A model generated the notes under the pieces. That model saw nothing but the letters and a program-made list of their open reading frames with translations, was not told the origin of the DNA and did not search any database. Positions 58,999 to 64,000 of a stretch of DNA of 64,000 nt are shown in pieces; position 1 is the stretch's first letter; every line of letters begins with the position of its first letter. Location: NCBI GenBank assembly GCA_017744365.1, contig JAGIBL010000001.1, positions 927,416 to 991,415 of the forward strand, written 5' to 3'. The DNA is from Nocardioidaceae bacterium. Lineage in GTDB: Bacteria; Actinomycetota; Actinomycetes; Propionibacteriales; Nocardioidaceae. The position numbers and the translations under genes are program-made.

Positions 58999-60497
58999 GT
59001 GACTCCTCGCAGGTCGTTCTTCAGCACCTTGCCGCCGAGGTTGCGGGGCAGGACGTCCAGGAAGGCGACCTGGCGCGGCACCTTGTAGTTGGCGAGGCGT
59101 TCCTTCGCGAACGCGATCACCTCGTCGGCCTCGAGCGCGGTGCCCGCACGCCGTACGACGAAGGCCTTGCCGACCTCGCCCATCCGCTCGTCGGGCACGC
59201 CGATCACGGCCACGTCGGCGACCCCGTCGAGCCGGGCGAGCGCCTGCTCGACCTCGGCCGGGTACACGTTGAAGCCGCCGGAGATGTACATGTCCTTGAG
59301 CCGGTCGGTGATCTTGAGGTTGCCGTCCTCGTCGAGGGTGCCGACGTCGCCGGTGTGCAGCCAGCCGTCGGCGTCGATGGCCTTGCTGGTGGCCTCGGGG
59401 TCGTCGAGGTAGCCGAGCATCACGATGTCGCCGCGCACCAGCAGCTCGCCGCCCTCGCCGATCCGGGTCTCGACCCCCGGGATCGCGCGGCCGCAGGTGG
59501 TCGCGACCAGCTCGTCGGAGTCGCCCTCGCGGCACATGGTGACGACCACGGCCTCGGTCATCCCGAAGGCGGTGTAGACGTGGTCGATGCCGAGTCCCTC
59601 GGGGGCCGGCGCGCGCATCCGCTCGATGAGCACGACCGGCACGACGGCGGCGCCGGTGATCGAGAGCCGCAGCGAGGACAGGTCGCGCTCGGCGCGGCCC
59701 GGGGCGTCGAAGAGCGAGGTGAAGATCGTCGGCGCGCCCGGCAGCAGCGTGATCCGCGCGCTCTCGATCAGCCGCATCACCGCGTCCACGTCGAAGGTCG
59801 CGACCGGGTAGAGGGTGGCGCCGGTGAGCAGGCTGACCACGATGCCGATCTTGTAGCCGAACGAGTGGAAGAAGGGGTTGACCACGAGGTAGCGGTCCTC
59901 GCTGGTGACGCCGCCGATCCGTGCCCAGGCGTCCGAGACCGCGATCGTCTGGCGGTGCGCGCTCATCGCGCCCTTGGACCTGCCGGTGGTGCCCGAGGTG
60001 AACAGGATGTCGGCGACGTCGTCGGCGGTGACCGCGTCGGCGCGGGCGTCGGCCTCCTCCAGCGCGGTGCCGGCGACCTCGTCCAGGGCGGCGATCGCGA
60101 TGACCTCGGCCACCGACTCCAGCGGGCTCGCGGCCCGGAGCTCGGCGATCTGCGAGCGGCCGAGGAAGCCGTCGTCGACCACGACGATCCGGGCGCCGGT
60201 GCGGTCGACGATGTCGGCAGCCTCGTGGCCGGTGTAGCGGGAGTTGATCGGGACCAGGGTGCCGCCGGCGTACGACGCGGCCAGGCCGGCCACGATCCAC
60301 GCGGTGCTGTTCGGCGCCCACAGGCAGACCCGGTCGCCGGGCTCGAGGCCGCGCTCGACGTAGCCGGCGGCGGTGGCCCGGACCTGGTCGAGGAGCCCGG
60401 CGAAGGTGAGGACCTGGTCGCCTTCGACGACGGCCGGGTGGTCGCCGTACGTCGCCGCCGCGGCGCGGAGCGCGGCGGGAATGGTGCTGGCGGTCAC
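58995..60497 (-). CDS. fadD3: HIP-CoA ligase FadD3
   Basis: Activates HIP (the C/D-ring propionate left after A/B-ring removal) with ATP and CoA. The 500-residue acyl-CoA synthetase has the AMP-binding motif FTSGTTGRSKGAM, GMTEAVVV, LHTGDVGTLDEDGNLKITDRLKDMY and the C-terminal LPRNLGGKVLKN lysine. GTG 60497. The KstR2 operator lies 16 nt upstream. The FadD3 assignment depends on this genomic context, but is strong. Confidence 0.9.
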   Translation of the reverse strand: MTASTIPAALRAAAATYGDHPAVVEGDQVLTFAGLLDQVRATAAGYVERGLEPGDRVCLWAPNSTAWIVAGLAASYAGGTLVPINSRYTGHEAADIVDRTGARIVVVDDGFLGRSQIAELRAASPLESVAEVIAIAALDEVAGTALEEADARADAVTADDVADILFTSGTTGRSKGAMSAHRQTIAVSDAWARIGGVTSEDRYLVVNPFFHSFGYKIGIVVSLLTGATLYPVATFDVDAVMRLIESARITLLPGAPTIFTSLFDAPGRAERDLSSLRLSITGAAVVPVVLIERMRAPAPEGLGIDHVYTAFGMTEAVVVTMCREGDSDELVATTCGRAIPGVETRIGEGGELLVRGDIVMLGYLDDPEATSKAIDADGWLHTGDVGTLDEDGNLKITDRLKDMYISGGFNVYPAEVEQALARLDGVADVAVIGVPDERMGEVGKAFVVRRAGTALEADEVIAFAKERLANYKVPRQVAFLDVLPRNLGGKVLKNDLRGVT

Positions 60498-60513
60498 TCG
60501 TCCTCCTTACCCA

Positions 60514-60527
60514 AGCAAGTGCTTGGT
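60514..60527. promoter_or_regulatory. KstR2 operator between fadD3 and fadE30
   Basis: AGCAAGTGCTTGGT fits the KstR2 motif AnCAAGnnCTTGnT perfectly and sits in the 74-nt divergent region controlling fadD3-fadE31-fadE32-fadE33 and fadE30-ipdF-kstR2-fadA6. KstR2 is encoded four genes away, so autoregulation is expected. Confidence 0.88.
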
Positions 60528-60571
60528 AGGGTAGCCTATACCGACTCGCCGGGACAGACAGAGGACATCCA

Positions 60572-61738
60572 GTGGACTTGACCGACACAGCCGAGGACAA
60601 GGCCTTCCGGGCCGAGGTCCGCGCCTGGCTGGAGGACAACCTGGTGGGCGAGTTCGCAGCGCTCAAGGGCCTCGGCGGGCCCGGCAAGGACCTGGAGGCG
60701 CACGACGAGCGCCTGGAGTGGGACCGCCACCTCGCCCAGCACGGGTGGACCGGCATCGGCTGGCCCACGTCGTACGGCGGACGCGGGCTGTCCCTGATGC
60801 AGCAGGTGATCTTCCACGAGGAGTACGCGCGTGCGAACGCGCCCAGCCGGGTGAACCATCTCGGCGAGGAGCTGCTCGGCCCGACGCTGATCGCCTTCGG
60901 GACCGAGGAGCAGAAGGCGCGCTTCCTGCCGAAGATCCTGAGCGTGGAGGAGCTCTGGTGCCAGGGCTACTCCGAGCCGGACGCCGGCTCCGACCTGGCG
61001 AACCTGGCCACCAAGGCCAGGTTGGAGGGGGACGAGTGGGTGATCGACGGCCAGAAGATCTGGACCTCGCTGGCCCAGTTCGCCGACTGGATCTTCGTGC
61101 TCGCCCGGACCGAGGCTGGGTCGCAGAAGCACGCCGGCATCTCCTTCCTGCTGGTCCCGCTCGACCAGGACGGCATCGAGATCCGCGGCATCGAGCAGCT
61201 GACCACCGGCGCGGAGTTCAACGAGGTGTTCTTCACCGGTGCCCGTACGGCCGCCGACCTCGTGGTCGGGGAGCCCGGCAAGGGCTGGGGCGTGGCGATG
61301 GGTCTGCTCGGGTTCGAGCGCGGCGTCTCCACCCTCGGCCAGCAGGTCGGCTTCCGCCGCGAGCTCGAGGCCGTCCTCGACCTGGCCCGGGCGAACGGCG
61401 CGATCGACGACCCGGTCGTGCGCGACCGTCTCGCGCGGGCGGACGCGGAGCTCGAGGTGATCCGGCTGAACGCGTTGCGCACGCTGTCCGAGGAGCAGGC
61501 GCCGCAGCAGGCGTCGATCGCGAAGCTGCTCTGGGCCACGTGGCACCGCACCCTCGGCGAGCTCGCCATGCTGGTCCGCGGTCAGGACGGCCTGCTGACC
61601 GGACCCGGTTACGACCTGGACGAGTGGCAGCGGCTCTTCCTCTTCACCCGCGCCGACACCATCTACGGCGGCTCCGACGAGGTGCAGCGCAACATCCTTT
61701 CCGAGCGCGTGCTCGGCCTACCCCGGGAGACCCGATGA
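60572..61738 (+). CDS. fadE30: Acyl-CoA dehydrogenase, FadE30-like
   Basis: A 388-residue ACAD with DKAFRAEVRAWLEDNL, HEEYARANAPSRVNHLGEELLGPTLIAFGTEEQKARFL, WCQGYSEPDAGSDLANL and YGGSDEVQRNILSERVLGLPRETR. FadE30 introduces the first double bond into HIP-CoA (5-OH-HIP-CoA) in mycobacteria. GTG 60572 lies 45 nt beyond the KstR2 box. Its stop overlaps ipdF (ATGA). Confidence 0.88.
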   Translation: MDLTDTAEDKAFRAEVRAWLEDNLVGEFAALKGLGGPGKDLEAHDERLEWDRHLAQHGWTGIGWPTSYGGRGLSLMQQVIFHEEYARANAPSRVNHLGEELLGPTLIAFGTEEQKARFLPKILSVEELWCQGYSEPDAGSDLANLATKARLEGDEWVIDGQKIWTSLAQFADWIFVLARTEAGSQKHAGISFLLVPLDQDGIEIRGIEQLTTGAEFNEVFFTGARTAADLVVGEPGKGWGVAMGLLGFERGVSTLGQQVGFRRELEAVLDLARANGAIDDPVVRDRLARADAELEVIRLNALRTLSEEQAPQQASIAKLLWATWHRTLGELAMLVRGQDGLLTGPGYDLDEWQRLFLFTRADTIYGGSDEVQRNILSERVLGLPRETR

Positions 61739-62553
61739 CCGCCCAGAGCTCGACCGACCCGCGCCCCGAGCAGCCGACCCCCGACTACGTGCCGGGCCAC
61801 GGGCTGCTGAAGGACAAGGTCGTCGTCATCACCGCTGCCGCGGGGGCGGGGATCGGCGCGTCGGTGACCCGCCGTGCCCTCGAGGAAGGCGCCAAGGCGG
61901 TCGTTCTCTCCGACACCCACGAACGCCGGGTAGCCGAGGCGCAGGAGGCCCTGGCCGCCGAGTTCGGCACCGGCCGGGTGCTCTCGACCGTCACCGACGT
62001 CACCGACGAGGCCGCCGTCCAGGCGCTCCTCGACCTGGCCGACAGCGTCGGCGGGGTGGACGTGATGATCAACAACGCGGGTCTCGGCGGCACCGCGAGC
62101 GTGCTCGAGATGACCGACGAGCAGTGGAGCAAGGTTCTCGACATCACCCTGACCGGGACGTTCCGGTCGGTGCGCGCGGCCACCAACCGGATGATCGCCA
62201 ACGGGACCCGTGGCGTCATCGTCAACAACGCGAGCGTGATCGGCTGGCGGGCCCAGGAGGGCCAGGCGCACTACGCCGCTGCCAAGGCGGGCGTGATGGC
62301 GCTGACCAGGTGCGCCGCCCTCGACGTCGCGCCGCACGGCATCCGCATCAACGCGGTGTCGCCGTCGCTGGCGATGCACCCGTTCCTGGCCAAGGTGACC
62401 AGCGACGAGCTGCTGCACGAGCTCAAGCAGCGCGAGGCCTTCGGGCGGGCCGCCGAACCGTGGGAGGTCGCCAATGTGATGGTGTTCCTCGCCAGTGACT
62501 ACTCGTCGTACCTGACCGGTGAGGTGATCAGTGTCAGCAGCCAGCACGCCTGA
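61735..62553 (+). CDS. ipdF: Short-chain dehydrogenase IpdF-like
   Basis: A 272-residue SDR with the NAD motif VVVITAAAGAGIGASV, NNAG at 94-97 region (DVMINNAGLGG), catalytic Ser in NNASVIGWRA and Tyr-x-x-x-Lys in HYAAAKAG. IpdF oxidises 5-hydroxy-HIP to the keto compound. It is coupled to fadE30 and its 3' end overlaps the kstR2 start by 23 nt. Confidence 0.86.
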   Translation: MTAQSSTDPRPEQPTPDYVPGHGLLKDKVVVITAAAGAGIGASVTRRALEEGAKAVVLSDTHERRVAEAQEALAAEFGTGRVLSTVTDVTDEAAVQALLDLADSVGGVDVMINNAGLGGTASVLEMTDEQWSKVLDITLTGTFRSVRAATNRMIANGTRGVIVNNASVIGWRAQEGQAHYAAAKAGVMALTRCAALDVAPHGIRINAVSPSLAMHPFLAKVTSDELLHELKQREAFGRAAEPWEVANVMVFLASDYSSYLTGEVISVSSQHA

Positions 62554-63124
62554 GCCCAGCCGCCGCAGCGAGCTACTCGGCATCGCCGCAGTGCTCTTCG
62601 CCGAGCGGGGCTTCAAGAACACGACCGTCCGCGACATCGCCGACGCCGCCGGGATCCTGTCCGGCAGCCTGTACCACCACTTCGACTCCAAGGAGTCGAT
62701 GGTCGACGAGCTGCTGGACACCTTCCAGACCGAGCTGTGGGCCCGGTACGACGAGATCGAGGCGTCGGACCGGACGCCGAAGCAGAAGCTCGAGGCGGTC
62801 GTGCGCGCGTCGTTCCAGGCGATCGACGAGCACCACAGCGAGGTCGCGATCTTCCAGAACGACGCGGCCTACCTGGCCGGGTTCGACCGGTTCGCCTACC
62901 TGGGCGAGCGGAACCTGAAGTTCCGCGAGCTCTGGACCGGTCTGCTCACCGCCGGCGTGGCCAGTGGTGAGCTCCGGGCCGGCCTCGACGTCGAGCTCGT
63001 CTACCGGTTCCTGCGCGACACCGTCTGGGTGGCCGTGCGCTGGTACCGCCCCGGCGGCGCCCTGACCCCGGCCGACGTGGCCGACCAGTACCTGACCATC
63101 CTCCTGGAAGGCATCTCCCAATGA
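62531..63124 (+). CDS. kstR2: TetR-family repressor KstR2
   Basis: A 197-residue TetR regulator: N-terminal HTH with LLGIAAVLFAERGFKNTTVRDIADAAGILSGSLYHHFDSKESM, then an all-helical effector domain. It is encoded inside the operon controlled by the KstR2 box at 60514. In mycobacteria KstR2 senses HIP-CoA. The GTG start at 62531 falls inside ipdF; no better downstream start precedes the HTH. Confidence 0.9.
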   Translation: MSAASTPEPSRRSELLGIAAVLFAERGFKNTTVRDIADAAGILSGSLYHHFDSKESMVDELLDTFQTELWARYDEIEASDRTPKQKLEAVVRASFQAIDEHHSEVAIFQNDAAYLAGFDRFAYLGERNLKFRELWTGLLTAGVASGELRAGLDVELVYRFLRDTVWVAVRWYRPGGALTPADVADQYLTILLEGISQ

Positions 63125-64000
63125 CCGAGGCATTCATCGTCGACGCCGTCCGCACCCCGGTCGGCAAGCGCCGCGGTTCGCTCGCCTCGATGCACTCCGC
63201 CGACCTCGGCGCGCACGTGCTCTCCGCGCTGGTCGAGCGCACCGGGATCGACCCGGGTGCCGTCGACGACGTGGTGATGGGCTGCTGCGACACGATCGGC
63301 TCGCAGGCCGGCGACGTCGCCCGGACGGCGTGGCTGGTGGCCGGGCTGCCCGACCACGTGCCCGGCGTGACCATCGACCGGCAGTGCGGCTCGTCCCAGC
63401 AGGCGGTGCACTTCGCGGCCCAGGGAGTGATGTCCGGGACCCAGGACCTCGTGGTCGCGGGCGGGTTGCAGAACATGTCCGCGATCCCGATCTCGGCCGC
63501 GATGCTGGTCGCCGGCCAGTACGGCTTCACCACGCCGTTCGCGGAGTCGCCGGGCTGGGTGAAGCGGTACGGCGACGGCGAGGTCTCCCAGTTCAACTCC
63601 GCCGAGATGATCGCCGCGAAGTGGGACATCAGCCGGGAGCGGATGGAGGAGTTCGCGCTCGCCTCGCACGCCCGCGCCAAGACCGCGATCGCCGAGGGCC
63701 GGTTCGACAACGAGATCGCTCCAGTGACGCTGGCCGACGGCACCGTGTTCACCACCGACGAGTGCCCGCGGGACACCTCGCTGGAGGCGATGGCGGCGCT
63801 GGAGCCGCTCGCGCCCGGGGGCCGGATCACCGCGGCGGTGGCCTCGCAGATCTGCGACGCCTCCTCGGCGATGCTGATCGCCTCGGAGCAGGCGGTGCGC
63901 GACCACGGTCTCACCCCGCGCGCCCGCATCCACCACCTCTCGGTGAAGGGCGACGACCCGATCTGGATGCTGACCGGCCCGATCCGGGCGACGAGGCACG
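63121..64000 (+). CDS. fadA6: Acetyl-CoA acetyltransferase/thiolase FadA6-like (3' truncated)
   Basis: The first ~293 residues of a thiolase running past the window end: IVDAVRTPVGKRRG, catalytic Cys89 in IDRQCGSSQQAVHFAAQG, VVAGGLQNMS and the start of the second thiolase half. FadA6 is the steroid C/D-ring thiolase in mycobacteria. ATG overlaps the kstR2 stop (ATGA). The C-terminal His and Cys of the active site lie beyond the window. Confidence 0.9.
   Translation, partial: MTEAFIVDAVRTPVGKRRGSLASMHSADLGAHVLSALVERTGIDPGAVDDVVMGCCDTIGSQAGDVARTAWLVAGLPDHVPGVTIDRQCGSSQQAVHFAAQGVMSGTQDLVVAGGLQNMSAIPISAAMLVAGQYGFTTPFAESPGWVKRYGDGEVSQFNSAEMIAAKWDISRERMEEFALASHARAKTAIAEGRFDNEIAPVTLADGTVFTTDECPRDTSLEAMAALEPLAPGGRITAAVASQICDASSAMLIASEQAVRDHGLTPRARIHHLSVKGDDPIWMLTGPIRATRH

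Noticed and set aside
57841-60768. A 975-codon minus-strand frame joining fadE31 with the region of fadD3
   Set aside because: The part upstream of 58998 is an out-of-frame reading of fadD3. The real fadE31 starts at GTG 58998.

Overview
This window is a GC-rich, gene-dense chromosomal segment from an actinobacterium, most like a Nocardioides-type member of the Propionibacteriales/Nocardioidaceae. The inference rests on GTG starts, many 1-4 nt stop/start overlaps (ATGA, GTGA, TGATG), WhiB7, an SsgA-family protein, ergothioneine genes, steroid catabolism genes under KstR/KstR2-type boxes and a Streptomyces-style gas vesicle cluster. No rRNA, IS element, phage or CRISPR array was found.

Layout. 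1-6.3 kb: MsrB, then a DNA-repair pair (Prim-PolC-like polymerase and LigC-like ligase), a PPK2 kinase, and a HipA-like kinase coupled to a DUF3037 protein. 6.3-9.9 kb: ergothioneine genes egtE<->egtB-egtD without egtA or egtC. 9.9-11.1 kb: rifampin ADP-ribosyltransferase Arr and a methyltransferase. 11.1-14.9 kb: a probable accessory module, namely a large secreted Pro/Thr-rich polymorphic-toxin-like protein whose stop overlaps the start of a small immunity-like gene, followed by a second small gene. 14.9-18.5 kb: assimilatory sulfate reduction (sulfite reductase, CysH, sirohydrochlorin chelatase) behind a short Cys-containing leader peptide. 18.5-27.3 kb: glyA, a lipoprotein, YihY, a K+ channel, a Ser/Thr kinase operon and small membrane proteins. 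27.3-33.6 kb: a gas vesicle operon with gvpA/J/S, three gvpF/L, gvpG, gvpO and gvpK, preceded by accessory genes and a sigma-B/F-like promoter. 34.7-37.3 kb: tRNA-Gly, -Cys and -Val on the minus strand, pabC, an SsgA-family gene, and a second tRNA-Val. 37.4-45.4 kb: a gene with a KstR-like box, thrS plus its HIT partner, a Rieske-TPP enzyme fusion and a CPA2 antiporter.

45.4-64 kb is dominated by steroid catabolism. A palindromic KstR box precedes hsaA-hsaD-hsaC-hsaB (A/B-ring degradation). Further on, a KstR2 box lies between fadD3-fadE31-fadE32-fadE33 (minus) and fadE30-ipdF-kstR2-fadA6 (plus), which act on the C/D-ring propionate HIP. Between the two blocks lie an orphan TetR effector domain, an AbiEi-like protein, tandem CitE-like lyases, a LysR effector domain without HTH, and whiB7 with a perfect hairpin next to its ribosome binding site.

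The items most worth follow-up are the toxin/immunity-like module, the Rieske-TPP fusion, the cysteine-type EgtB prediction, the sulfur leader peptide, the gas vesicle operon with its stress-type promoter and histone-H1-like SRPBCC protein, and the two effector-only regulators.
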